The notes under the pieces were generated by a model. That model made no database searches and was not told the origin of the DNA. It saw only the letters and a program-made list of their open reading frames with translations. From contig DDJQ01000058.1 of assembly GCA_002339125.1 (NCBI GenBank), positions 94,454 through 138,602 of the forward strand: a DNA stretch of 44,149 nucleotides, written 5' to 3'. Both the position numbers and the translations under genes were made by a program. How positions within the stretch are numbered: the stretch's first letter is position 1; each line of letters opens with the position of its first letter. Below are positions 32,394 to 40,854 of the stretch, piece by piece. The DNA comes from Alteromonadaceae bacterium UBA2620 (GTDB lineage Bacteria; Pseudomonadota; Gammaproteobacteria; Enterobacterales; Alteromonadaceae).

Positions 32394-34535
32394 ATGATGT
32401 TAAACCGTGTAGGCCTGTTGCTGTCTTTGCTGTGCTGCTCTGTACCCGGATTCGCGCACTCTGTGCGCCACGTTTCAATGGATGGACACGCGTTTTATGC
32501 CAGCGGCTTCAATGTAGAGAAACTGGTAAATCAGGGCGATACCCAGGAAGCCGAACGCCAAATCCGCGAACAATTAGCACTGTCCGAGTCAGAACAAAAT
32601 CAACGAGCCTCTGCTACGGGCGCGCACGCCTTAGGGCACATCTCACTGATTAAGAATAATTACCCGCTGGCATTGCGGCAGTTTCAGCGTGCCCTGGACT
32701 TTTTTAAAGGCGCCAGAGAGCCCCTTGGTATGGCCGATTTGTATACAGATATTGGCAGAACCTATCGGGTGATGGGGCTCTATCAGTCTGCTCTGGGTTA
32801 CTTTAACCTCGCCAAAGACATCTATCATCAGCAGGGCCGCTACGACGGCATTGCCTTGCAACAGCTGGAAGTCGGTATTTCCCTGCGGCAGTTAGGCCAG
32901 TTTGAGAGTGCTTTAAGTCAGTTAGAGCGAGCATTACCGTTACTCCGGCAGGAAAACAACAACCAGGCTACAGCGTCTACTCTGATGCAAATCGCCCGGG
33001 TATACAGTGAAATCGATAAAAACGATGAAGCCATGCTGTACCTGCAGGATGCCGCTGTACTGATCGATACCCTGCAAATAAAAAGCCTGCAAGCAGAGCT
33101 CGATTATCACCTTGGCCAGGTAAATATCCAGATGGGGCATTTTGATAATGCCCGGCGCCATCTGGAACAGAGCAAAGAACAGTTTAACCAGTTAGAAGCA
33201 CAATGCGATGTGGCCAAAATAGACTCCAGTCTGGGTAATATTCTGCTCAGCCAGAATCAGCCGGAAGCCGGCATTCAACTGCTTGAGTCAAAACTTCAAC
33301 AAGCGACTGAATATAACTGCACTACCCTGCTTACCGAGCTGCACTTAAACCTGGCACAGGCCTATCTTGGCAAAGACCAACAGGCTCTCACTAACCACAT
33401 CGACCAGGGTTTGCAACAAGCTATAGAGAGAGGTGAGTTACTTACTCAGGCACGGTTTGAAACGGTAAAAATGCAAATGCATGAACAAAGCGAAAATTAT
33501 GCCGCAGCACTTAATGCTCTTAAGCGCCAGCAACAGCTCGAGAAGCAAAGTCTTGAGCAACGCCGCTCGCTGGCACTGTTGTACCTCCAATCACAGCTGG
33601 ATGTTGAGCGTCAGGCTCAATCGCTGGAGCTACTGAATAAAAATCAGGCCATTCAGCTGGCCAAAGCAGAACAGCAGGAACTGGAAGTACGGATGCTCTA
33701 TGCGTCGCTGTTTGCTGTCACCTTACTGGTGTTCTTAATCTGGAGCCGGTTTAACCACAGTCAGCGTTCGCGCTTTTTAAAGCGTGAAGTGCGCAGGCGC
33801 ACCCAGGAACTGGAATCTAAAAATGCCGAGCTGGAAAATGCCTACATTGCGCTGGAGCGGGCCAGCCTGATGGATCCGCTCACCGGTTTGTACAACCGTC
33901 AGTACCTGAATAACCAGTTACCACAGGAAATCAATCGCGCCCAGCAGGCGTATCTGTTATCCCGTGAGTGCACACTGACCAACAGCCCTTCAGACATGCT
34001 TTGTTTTCTGCTCGATATTGATAATTTTAAACACATTAATGACACCTACGGGCATATGGCGGGCGACCGTATTCTTACCGATTTGGCGAAAGTAATGCGC
34101 TCGGTATTCAGGCCATCAGACATGCTTATCCGCTGGGGCGGTGAAGAGTTTCTGGCGGTATGCCGCAATACCAACCGGCTTGAGGCGGTTGCCCTGGCAG
34201 ACAGACTACGTCAGGGGATCCACGATCATGATTTCCAGATTAGCCAGCAGCACAGCATCCATATCACCTGTTCAATTGGCTTTTGTGTACTGCCCCTGTA
34301 TCCCAGTGAACCAGCCCGACTCGACTGGGACTGCTATTTTGGTTTGCTGGATGAATGCCTGTATGCGGCGAAACGGTCCGGAAAGGACTGCTGGATTGGC
34401 TTAACCGGTGAGAAATCAGATGCCCCTGACCAGCCAAAATCCTGTTTGGAAGAAAAGTTTGATTTACCGCCGACCCGAATACAAACCTCTCTCAACCATC
34501 TATCAGCCATTAGCTGGGCGGAAAAGAGTAGTTAA
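32394..34535 (+). CDS. TPR-GGDEF diguanylate cyclase with signal peptide and membrane helix
   Basis: The 713-aa protein has an N-terminal signal sequence (about 1-21), a long helical region of TPR repeats (about 40-385, for example ALGHISLIKNNYPLALRQFQRAL), a coiled segment and one membrane helix (about 435-450). A cytoplasmic GGDEF domain spans about 488-670. The active site is GGEEF (582-586). The inhibitory site RPSD (573-576) lies exactly five residues before it. It should make c-di-GMP from two GTP and be product-inhibited. The periplasmic TPR part may sense a protein or peptide. A short C-terminal tail follows. It lies 149 bp after the RHH gene on the same strand, next to a c-di-GMP riboswitch. 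Confidence 0.92.
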   Translation: MMLNRVGLLLSLLCCSVPGFAHSVRHVSMDGHAFYASGFNVEKLVNQGDTQEAERQIREQLALSESEQNQRASATGAHALGHISLIKNNYPLALRQFQRALDFFKGAREPLGMADLYTDIGRTYRVMGLYQSALGYFNLAKDIYHQQGRYDGIALQQLEVGISLRQLGQFESALSQLERALPLLRQENNNQATASTLMQIARVYSEIDKNDEAMLYLQDAAVLIDTLQIKSLQAELDYHLGQVNIQMGHFDNARRHLEQSKEQFNQLEAQCDVAKIDSSLGNILLSQNQPEAGIQLLESKLQQATEYNCTTLLTELHLNLAQAYLGKDQQALTNHIDQGLQQAIERGELLTQARFETVKMQMHEQSENYAAALNALKRQQQLEKQSLEQRRSLALLYLQSQLDVERQAQSLELLNKNQAIQLAKAEQQELEVRMLYASLFAVTLLVFLIWSRFNHSQRSRFLKREVRRRTQELESKNAELENAYIALERASLMDPLTGLYNRQYLNNQLPQEINRAQQAYLLSRECTLTNSPSDMLCFLLDIDNFKHINDTYGHMAGDRILTDLAKVMRSVFRPSDMLIRWGGEEFLAVCRNTNRLEAVALADRLRQGIHDHDFQISQQHSIHITCSIGFCVLPLYPSEPARLDWDCYFGLLDECLYAAKRSGKDCWIGLTGEKSDAPDQPKSCLEEKFDLPPTRIQTSLNHLSAISWAEKSS

Positions 34536-34538
34536 TCA

Positions 34539-34559
34539 GCGCCGGGGAGCAACCGGCGC
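34539..34559. terminator. GC-rich hairpin between convergent genes
   Basis: GCGCCGG (34539-34545) pairs with CCGGCGC (34553-34559) with a 7-nt loop, in the gap between the cyclase stop and the prsR stop. There is no T-run on either side, so its strength as an intrinsic terminator is doubtful. Confidence 0.4.
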
Positions 34560-34567
34560 AACAGCTA

Positions 34568-35929
34568 CTAAACGCCAGTTTTCAAATCTTCCAGATGATA
34601 CTTATCGATCAATGAATACAAGGTTGGTCGGGTTACACCCAGTAACTCCGCGGTCTTAGACATGTTCTTGTCGGCTCGTTGATAAGCCTTACGGATAGCT
34701 TTACTCTCAGCCTGTTCACGCACTTCGCGCAGGTTGAGGATTTCGCTTTCAAAATCTTCCGAAGGCTCGAGCAGGCCCAGATCGTCGGCCTGAATAACCG
34801 TGCCTTCAGCCATGATGACGGCAGATTTGAGTTTGTTCTGCAGTTCGCGAATGTTGCCCGGCCAGCGATGGGCCAGCATGGCTCTTATTGCACCATCACT
34901 GAAGCTCTTGGCTTTGGCATTAAATTCTTCGCGGTATTGATTCAGAAAAGTACGCGCCAGTAATACGATATCCTGTTCACGTTCCCTTAGTGGCGGAATA
35001 TTAATCGGGATTTCGCCAATACGATAGAATAAATCCTCACGGAAGGTTTCTTCCCCCACCATGGTCTGAATATCTCTGTGGGTGGCACAAATCACCCGAA
35101 TATCCACCGGAATTTCATTTCTGCCGCCAACCCGCTCGATCACCCGCTCCTGCAGGAATCGCAACATCTTTGCCTGTAGGCCAATGGGCATATCACCAAT
35201 TTCATCCAGAAACAGCGTGCCGCCCTGTGCCGTTTCGATTTTACCTACGGTGGTTTTATTAGCGCCGGTGAAGGCGCCTTTTTCGTAACCGAATAGCTCA
35301 CTCTCAAGCAGGTTTTCCGGGATTGAGGCACAGTTGATGGCCACAAAAGGCTGGTCTTTGCGCGGGCTGTGCTCATGAATGGTGCGGGCAAAGACTTCTT
35401 TACCGGTGCCACTTTCGCCCAGTAATAAGGTGCTGATATCGGTACCGGCAATTTTTTCCGCTTTGCGCATTACGGTCTGGATAGCGTCACTGTTGCCGAT
35501 AATCCGCCCCATGGCCGGTCTTGTTTTAGCCAGGATCCGGTTTTCATCTTCCAGCTTGGCCAGGTTCAGGGCGCGATTGATGAGCAGCTTTATCGTGTCG
35601 GAATCGATGGGTTTCTGATAAAAGTCATAGGCGCCAAAGTCGATGGCTTTCAACGCGTTTTCTTTATCGTTATTGCCGGTTACCACAATGACCTTGGTAT
35701 TGGGCGCCAGAGCCAGAATTTCTTCCAGGGTTTTCAGGCCTTCTGAGGCGTTGGCCGGATCAGGCGGTAAGCCTAAATCGAGAGTCACCACTTTGGGTTC
35801 AAACCGACGTAACTGCGCAATTGCAGAGGAACGATCATCGGCGAAAACCACATTAAAGTCGGTTAAACTCCATTTTAACTGCTTTTGAATACCTAAATCG
35901 TCATCAACTACCAGGATGGTGTCACTCAT
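34568..35929 (-). CDS. prsR: PrsR-type sigma54-dependent response regulator
   Basis: The 453-aa protein has a receiver domain (phospho-acceptor D51 in VVTLDLGLPPDP, K106 in FYQKPID) and an AAA+ domain with Walker A GESGTGKE (171-178) and GAFTGA loop (218-223). A C-terminal Fis-type helix-turn-helix follows (KTAELLGVTRPTLYSLI). GAFTGA shows that it activates sigma54 RNA polymerase. The sequence style, especially the receiver with LPPDPANASEGLKTLEE, is that of PrsR, described beside exosortase (PEP-CTERM) and exopolysaccharide systems. It is co-transcribed with the kinase gene upstream (38-bp gap). No exosortase gene is in the window. Confidence 0.88.
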   Translation of the reverse strand: MSDTILVVDDDLGIQKQLKWSLTDFNVVFADDRSSAIAQLRRFEPKVVTLDLGLPPDPANASEGLKTLEEILALAPNTKVIVVTGNNDKENALKAIDFGAYDFYQKPIDSDTIKLLINRALNLAKLEDENRILAKTRPAMGRIIGNSDAIQTVMRKAEKIAGTDISTLLLGESGTGKEVFARTIHEHSPRKDQPFVAINCASIPENLLESELFGYEKGAFTGANKTTVGKIETAQGGTLFLDEIGDMPIGLQAKMLRFLQERVIERVGGRNEIPVDIRVICATHRDIQTMVGEETFREDLFYRIGEIPINIPPLREREQDIVLLARTFLNQYREEFNAKAKSFSDGAIRAMLAHRWPGNIRELQNKLKSAVIMAEGTVIQADDLGLLEPSEDFESEILNLREVREQAESKAIRKAYQRADKNMSKTAELLGVTRPTLYSLIDKYHLEDLKTGV

Positions 35930-35967
35930 ACACTGTTTCCGTTTTTATTCTGCTCGATATTGACGTT

Positions 35968-37992
35968 TTACTGAATGGGAAAGCCCAGGGTAAAGCAAGT
36001 GCCAATGTTTGGCTGGCTTTGTACCTGTAAATATCCGCCTATCGATTCCATATAGGTTTTTGCATCATATGCGCCGATGCCCATTCCCGCGTTACCTTTA
36101 GTGGTATCGAAGGGTTTGAACAGGCGATGCTTTAAAAATTCTTCATCCATCCCCGTGCCATTATCCTCAATAAACACGAGTTGGTGTTGCCGCTCGGCGT
36201 CCAGTACCAGCATGACTTCAATTTCACCGTCATCGGCACAGGCCTGCTGAGCATTGCTAATAAGATGATACATCACATTGGCAAACTTATCCTGATCTAC
36301 CACAACGTCGGTTTCTTCTCTAATCACTACCTGCGGCAGCGGTAATAAAGACTGACATCGCTTATCAATCACCTGCTTAATTAACAGTGACAAGGTATGC
36401 GTGGCGTCGGCGCCCCGTTCTTCTACCTGTTTCTCTGTAAGCTGGCGCAGCATCCTGTCCATCCGTGCTTTGGTATGATGCAGGGTTTCGAAGGTATCTT
36501 CAATAAATTCAGGGTTACCTTTGTGCTGCTCTGCATTACACAGGATTAAGTCTATCTGTGCCAGTACATTCTTGAGATCGTGCAAAACAAAGGCTGCCAT
36601 ACGATTAAAGGCCGCGAATTGTGCATTCTCTGCCAGTGATTGTGCCGCTTCATGAAGATAAATAACATTAGCAATTTGGTTAGTTACGGCATTTAGGTAG
36701 TCACGCACTTCCCAGTTGAGCGACACTTTTGGCCGATCCACGGCGCACAGCAAGGCCAGCCCCCACATATTGCCTTCGCGAATAAACGGAATAACCAGTT
36801 GCAATCGGGTCGTTTCGACCGTTTCATTAGACAGGTTCAGCCCCTCATAAACATAAGGCTTGGTGCGATACTCATCGAGGTCGATTAGCCAGCCGGTTTT
36901 TTCACAATAATCCCATAAGGGCTTAAGCGTCCACTCCACCTCGGATAACGGCATAAAGTGATGGCTGCTCACTACATGAAAGCCTGGCCCCTGCTTTTTG
37001 ACGAGTGCGCCACTGTCGTAGTTGATCGCCCCCATCACGCCTTCCAGTGCCACCTGGTACACACTGGGTAACGACTGATCGTTTTGCGACAGTACATTAG
37101 TCAGTTTTACCCACTCTTCACGATAATCAAACTGATTCGCAAAGAAATGCTTGGTGATAAATACTTTAATGCGGGTACGAAATGTATTGGATAAAAACAG
37201 CGTAGCGAGCATAACCAGCGACAGCGCAATCAGTATAATTTGCACTGTGTAACCCCAGCTCCAGCCCAGGTAGCTGATAATGTAGCCCATGGCTGCCATG
37301 ATAAAGAGATACACCCCGGCTACCAGCAGCAATGAACTATGCAGTACTACATCCCGGGAGATAAAAATATTCACGCCCCAGTGCTTTATCCGCCGTGTCG
37401 CAATTACCAGAAACGGTAACATTAACAGGTAGATATACCCTCGGGCGGCAATAAATCCAGGCTCCACACTGGCGATCATGGTGGAGTTAGCATAAAAAAC
37501 AAACTCAAACAGATTGGTCGCGCCTAAATACAACGCCAGTGGCTTATACGCCCATTGATCCTGCCCAACCTGACGGTAAAGCACTTCGAGCAGAATAAGC
37601 ACTTCCAGTGCTATCAGGGTTTGCATCAGGAAATGCCAGGTAATGTCCACCTGTATAAACCAAGGGCTTAACAGTGCTATGGCCGGAACCAACAACGCAA
37701 ATAAGGTGGCCGGCTGGCGCAGCACCTGCCAGATATTAGCAAAATCATTTTTCAGACAGCTGGCAATAAACAGCAGCCAGATGCCCTGCTTAATCGTATC
37801 AGCCTGGAGCAGATGAAGGACACTTAACGGACCGCTTAACAGCGACACAAAGCTCAGAGACCAAACCAGCGTAACCAGTGTGGCGAGGCTAAGCATGTAT
37901 TTCGCCAGCCCCGGTTTACGCACCGTAAACAGCAGTAACAACAATACCAGGTAACCAAAACTATTCAGGCCGTAGCCAATATCTGCAATCAT
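35968..37992 (-). CDS. prsK: PrsK-type membrane histidine kinase
   Basis: The ATG at 37992 (674 aa) has an AGGAC ribosome site and gives MIADIGYGLNSFGYLV directly. A frame from 38055 adds 21 unlikely residues. The N-terminal half has about eight membrane helices, then a GAF-like domain (about 310-445) and the kinase core. The phospho-acceptor is H471 (FVLHDLKNVLAQ), with N-box HLISNAQQACAD, G1 EDNGTGMDEEF and G2 GMGIGAYDAK. The HDLKN form and membrane layout are those of PrsK, the partner of PrsR. The signal it reads is not known. Confidence 0.88.
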   Translation of the reverse strand: MIADIGYGLNSFGYLVLLLLLFTVRKPGLAKYMLSLATLVTLVWSLSFVSLLSGPLSVLHLLQADTIKQGIWLLFIASCLKNDFANIWQVLRQPATLFALLVPAIALLSPWFIQVDITWHFLMQTLIALEVLILLEVLYRQVGQDQWAYKPLALYLGATNLFEFVFYANSTMIASVEPGFIAARGYIYLLMLPFLVIATRRIKHWGVNIFISRDVVLHSSLLLVAGVYLFIMAAMGYIISYLGWSWGYTVQIILIALSLVMLATLFLSNTFRTRIKVFITKHFFANQFDYREEWVKLTNVLSQNDQSLPSVYQVALEGVMGAINYDSGALVKKQGPGFHVVSSHHFMPLSEVEWTLKPLWDYCEKTGWLIDLDEYRTKPYVYEGLNLSNETVETTRLQLVIPFIREGNMWGLALLCAVDRPKVSLNWEVRDYLNAVTNQIANVIYLHEAAQSLAENAQFAAFNRMAAFVLHDLKNVLAQIDLILCNAEQHKGNPEFIEDTFETLHHTKARMDRMLRQLTEKQVEERGADATHTLSLLIKQVIDKRCQSLLPLPQVVIREETDVVVDQDKFANVMYHLISNAQQACADDGEIEVMLVLDAERQHQLVFIEDNGTGMDEEFLKHRLFKPFDTTKGNAGMGIGAYDAKTYMESIGGYLQVQSQPNIGTCFTLGFPIQ

Positions 37993-38055
37993 TTGTTGTC
38001 CTACTGTTGCCCCGGGGCAGTTGTGGTGGGCCGCAGTATTTATTGATACTGCCAA

Positions 38056-38079
38056 AGAGGGGGAAGTTTAACCCCCTCT
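38056..38079 (-). terminator. Hairpin downstream of the ketoacyl synthase III gene
   Basis: AGAGGGGG (38056-38063) and CCCCCTCT (38072-38079) form a perfect 8-bp stem with an 8-nt loop. On the minus strand the stem end is followed by TTGG, so the T-run is short. It probably separates the synthase gene from prsK. Confidence 0.5.
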
Positions 38080-38122
38080 ATTTATTGGTTATTTTCTATC
38101 ACAATCTGCCTGTAGCTTCCAG

Positions 38123-39247
38123 CTACCTTTTGCGGACAACCAGACTACCAATGGAATAACCGGCGCCGAAGGAACAAATAACGCCCACGTCCTGACTGGC
38201 AAGATCCTGATGATGCAGGGCGAAAGCGATAATCGAGCCCGCCGAAGCGGTGTTGGCATACTCATCCAGAACAATTGGGGCTTCCTCACTGTTGGCATCC
38301 CGGCCCAGCAGCTTTTTGCAAATCAGCGTATTCATATTGATGTTGGCCTGGTGTAACCACCAGCGATTAACTTTGTTTGGCGTTAGCTCATGTTGGCCAA
38401 GATGGCTGGCAATGTGTTCAGCCGCCATGGGGCAGACTTCTTTAAATACCCGGCGGCCAGCCTGATGAAATAGCTTATCCGGACCAAAGGGATCCGCATC
38501 ATTGGCCCGGCTCATATAGCCAAAATTCGAGCGGATATTATTGGAGTACATGGTTTTTGCTTTGGTACTGAGGATATCAAAAGCAGTATCAGTGTTAACC
38601 GTTTCGGCAGTTTCCAGAATGGTTGCCGTTGCTACATCTCCAAAAATAAAATGACTGTCGCGATCGGTATAGTTAACCTGAGGTGAAACCAGCTCCGGGT
38701 TAATCACCAATACACATTTGGCATTGCCCGATGCGATCATTTCCCAGGCCCGATGCATGCCAAAGGTAGCCGCTGAACAGGCCACCAGCATATCAAAACC
38801 AAAACCATCAATACCCAGTTCGTTTTGCACTTCGATGGCAATCGCCGGGTAAGAACGTTGTGTGTATGCACAGGAAACAATGACGGCATCAATCTCGGCA
38901 GCAGTTTTGTTGGCATCGGCCATGGCCAGTTTAGCCGCCTCAATGGCAATCTCCGCCTGATTCGACAACTCGCCTTCGCCGCGTTCCGGGATCTTCGGGC
39001 GCATCCGTTCAATATCCAGCGCGCCTTCCTTACGATAGATATAGCGGCTTTTAATACCGGAAGCCTTTTCAATAAATTCGGCACTGGAAAACGGTTTGGC
39101 AGTCAGTTCGCCAGCTTCAATTTGCGCCTGATGTTTCTGATTGTAGGCCTCAGCCCAAGCGTTATAGCTTTCAACCAATTCCTGATTAGTAATTTTATAG
39201 GGCGGCGTCCACAGACCCACACCACTTAATACGACTTTTGCATTCAT
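38123..39247 (-). CDS. Beta-ketoacyl-ACP synthase III family protein
   Basis: The 374-aa protein has the thiolase fold with the KAS III catalytic triad C157 (LVACSAATFG), H299 (WWLHQANINM) and N332 (EYANTASAGS). The start at 39247 is preceded by GAGAA and yields MNAKVVLSGVGLW; a frame from 39310 adds 21 residues and is unlikely. It is longer than housekeeping FabH (about 317 aa) because of an insert near residues 27-62 (SYNAWAEAYNQKH). It may therefore use a longer acyl substrate or belong to a FabH-like side pathway. No other fatty acid synthesis gene lies beside it. Confidence 0.85.
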   Translation of the reverse strand: MNAKVVLSGVGLWTPPYKITNQELVESYNAWAEAYNQKHQAQIEAGELTAKPFSSAEFIEKASGIKSRYIYRKEGALDIERMRPKIPERGEGELSNQAEIAIEAAKLAMADANKTAAEIDAVIVSCAYTQRSYPAIAIEVQNELGIDGFGFDMLVACSAATFGMHRAWEMIASGNAKCVLVINPELVSPQVNYTDRDSHFIFGDVATATILETAETVNTDTAFDILSTKAKTMYSNNIRSNFGYMSRANDADPFGPDKLFHQAGRRVFKEVCPMAAEHIASHLGQHELTPNKVNRWWLHQANINMNTLICKKLLGRDANSEEAPIVLDEYANTASAGSIIAFALHHQDLASQDVGVICSFGAGYSIGSLVVRKR

Positions 39248-39449
39248 GTTATCGGTTCTCTTTAGCAAATGGCCTGTCAGCCACGGCAACGGGCAATCAA
39301 ACAGGTCCAATGAGTTTTGCTAAGCTTACCCTTTTGTCACGAAAATGTCATTGACCTGCCGTGCCGCCTGACTGCTGGCTAACGCTCCTAAAACTATATC
39401 TGGCCAAAGCAAAAGCAGTTTATGAGTTTAATCGCAAACAGAAGCTGAC

Positions 39450-40613
39450 TTAAAACAACTCCACGTCCACAATACTCTCTGCCTCTTCGTCCTGGGACTG
39501 ACTCAGTTCACGCAAAGCTTTTAATCGCTGCATGATTAAACGCAGATTCTCAGTTGTCATTGCATTATCAATCGTATCGTAGGCTTTATCGGTGCTCTTA
39601 CGGAACAACTGCAACAGCTCGCTTTCCTGCTCTTCGGTCAAGCCGTATTCAAAAATTTTACTTTCGACAGAATCAACCAACTCAGTCAGTGTATCGAGGA
39701 CCTGACGATTTTTCGTCTGATTCTCTAAGTCTGCTCTTTTTTGTACGACTTCAAGCTCCTGTATCATTAAATTCACTTCATCAGTTTTTACAATATCCCG
39801 ATACTGACTTGCAGCGGCTTCCAGAATTATTGCCAAATGGTCTCTGAAGCGCCCGGCCTGGGCGGGATCATCCGGCATATTCTTAATGATTTGTGTAAAA
39901 GGTGGATAATTAAGGAACAACCGTTTACCTCTGGTCATGATTCGCTCTGAGTATTCAAGGCGGTCGAGTAACTCTCGTTCAAGCGCTGAAATAGTGACTT
40001 CATTTGACACTGCCTGACGGTACTCAATATCATTCATAACATACTTTGCCTGAACAGAACTGTTGATACCGAAATTAGAAGCGGTTTTTACAATCAGATT
40101 TAACAGTGAGGAAATACTGCTGGTTTTCGATGATGCCCTGAAATAGTGAATTAAAATTCCTTGCTCTGTGAGATCGGAAATGACCGCTTGGATAAGTTGA
40201 GAATTGCTCTCAGTACTAGCCTTATCTTCTCGTCTTTTCTTGCCGCGTTTAACGATGGACTTGGCCTTCTTACGCAGCTCCTGTACTTCTATCGGTTTAA
40301 TCAGAAAGTCATTAGCGCCTATCTCATACCCTTTTAAGCGCTCTTCCATCTCACTGCTTGAGGTGTGAAAAATGATGTCTGATTGTTCTTCACTAATGAA
40401 CTCTCGCAATTTCACACATAATTCAAAACCGCTCATTTCAGGCATGTTTACGTCAAGTATGATGAGCAAGGGAGGGACTTCCATCTCTCTGCAAGCATGG
40501 AGCGCCTCTACCGGAGAGGCCATAATCAGGACGCTAAATTCAGCTAATGCTTCCTCTAAAAGTGTGAGGGTTATAATGTCATCATCGACAACTACTATTT
40601 CGTATTCATTCAC
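39450..40613 (-). CDS. Response regulator with uncharacterised helical C-terminal region
   Basis: The 387-aa product starts with a receiver domain (about 1-120): acidic D10-D12, phospho-acceptor D54 (IILDVNMPEMSG) and K106 (FLIKPIEV). A basic linker KKAKSIVKRGKKRREDKAS follows. The remaining 260 residues are mostly helical, with SISSLLNLIVKTASNFGI and ELLDRLEYSERIMTRGKR. No DNA-binding, GGDEF, EAL or HD-GYP motif is seen. Output is therefore probably protein-protein. No kinase gene is adjacent; prsK, two genes away, seems to belong with prsR. I do not recognise the C-terminal part. Confidence 0.8.
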   Translation of the reverse strand: MNEYEIVVVDDDIITLTLLEEALAEFSVLIMASPVEALHACREMEVPPLLIILDVNMPEMSGFELCVKLREFISEEQSDIIFHTSSSEMEERLKGYEIGANDFLIKPIEVQELRKKAKSIVKRGKKRREDKASTESNSQLIQAVISDLTEQGILIHYFRASSKTSSISSLLNLIVKTASNFGINSSVQAKYVMNDIEYRQAVSNEVTISALERELLDRLEYSERIMTRGKRLFLNYPPFTQIIKNMPDDPAQAGRFRDHLAIILEAAASQYRDIVKTDEVNLMIQELEVVQKRADLENQTKNRQVLDTLTELVDSVESKIFEYGLTEEQESELLQLFRKSTDKAYDTIDNAMTTENLRLIMQRLKALRELSQSQDEEAESIVDVELF

Positions 40614-40780
40614 TTTTTATCCAGTCTTCATATTTTGCCCAAACCTGCATAAAAGGTAGTAGAAAATATGAAATTTTCGAATTGGCAGTTGTCGGGCATA
40701 CTAATGCAGGGCGGCCAGATTAATTTAGCAGACGGCCAGGCTGCTGAACAATTCTGCACTGGGAGCACCTGCCCGAATTA

Positions 40781-40807
40781 AAAAACCCCTGCAGCAATCC
40801 GCAGGGG
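40781..40807 (-). terminator. Intrinsic terminator of the choice-of-anchor I gene
   Basis: On the minus strand CCCCTGC (40807-40801), an 8-nt loop and GCAGGGG (40792-40786) are followed by a T-run from 40785 (TTTTT). It lies 48 bp after the stop at 40855. Confidence 0.85.
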
Positions 40808-40854
40808 TCTAAAAGGCCAGGCCTGATAACCTGTCATGGAATGTTCAAAAGTGG

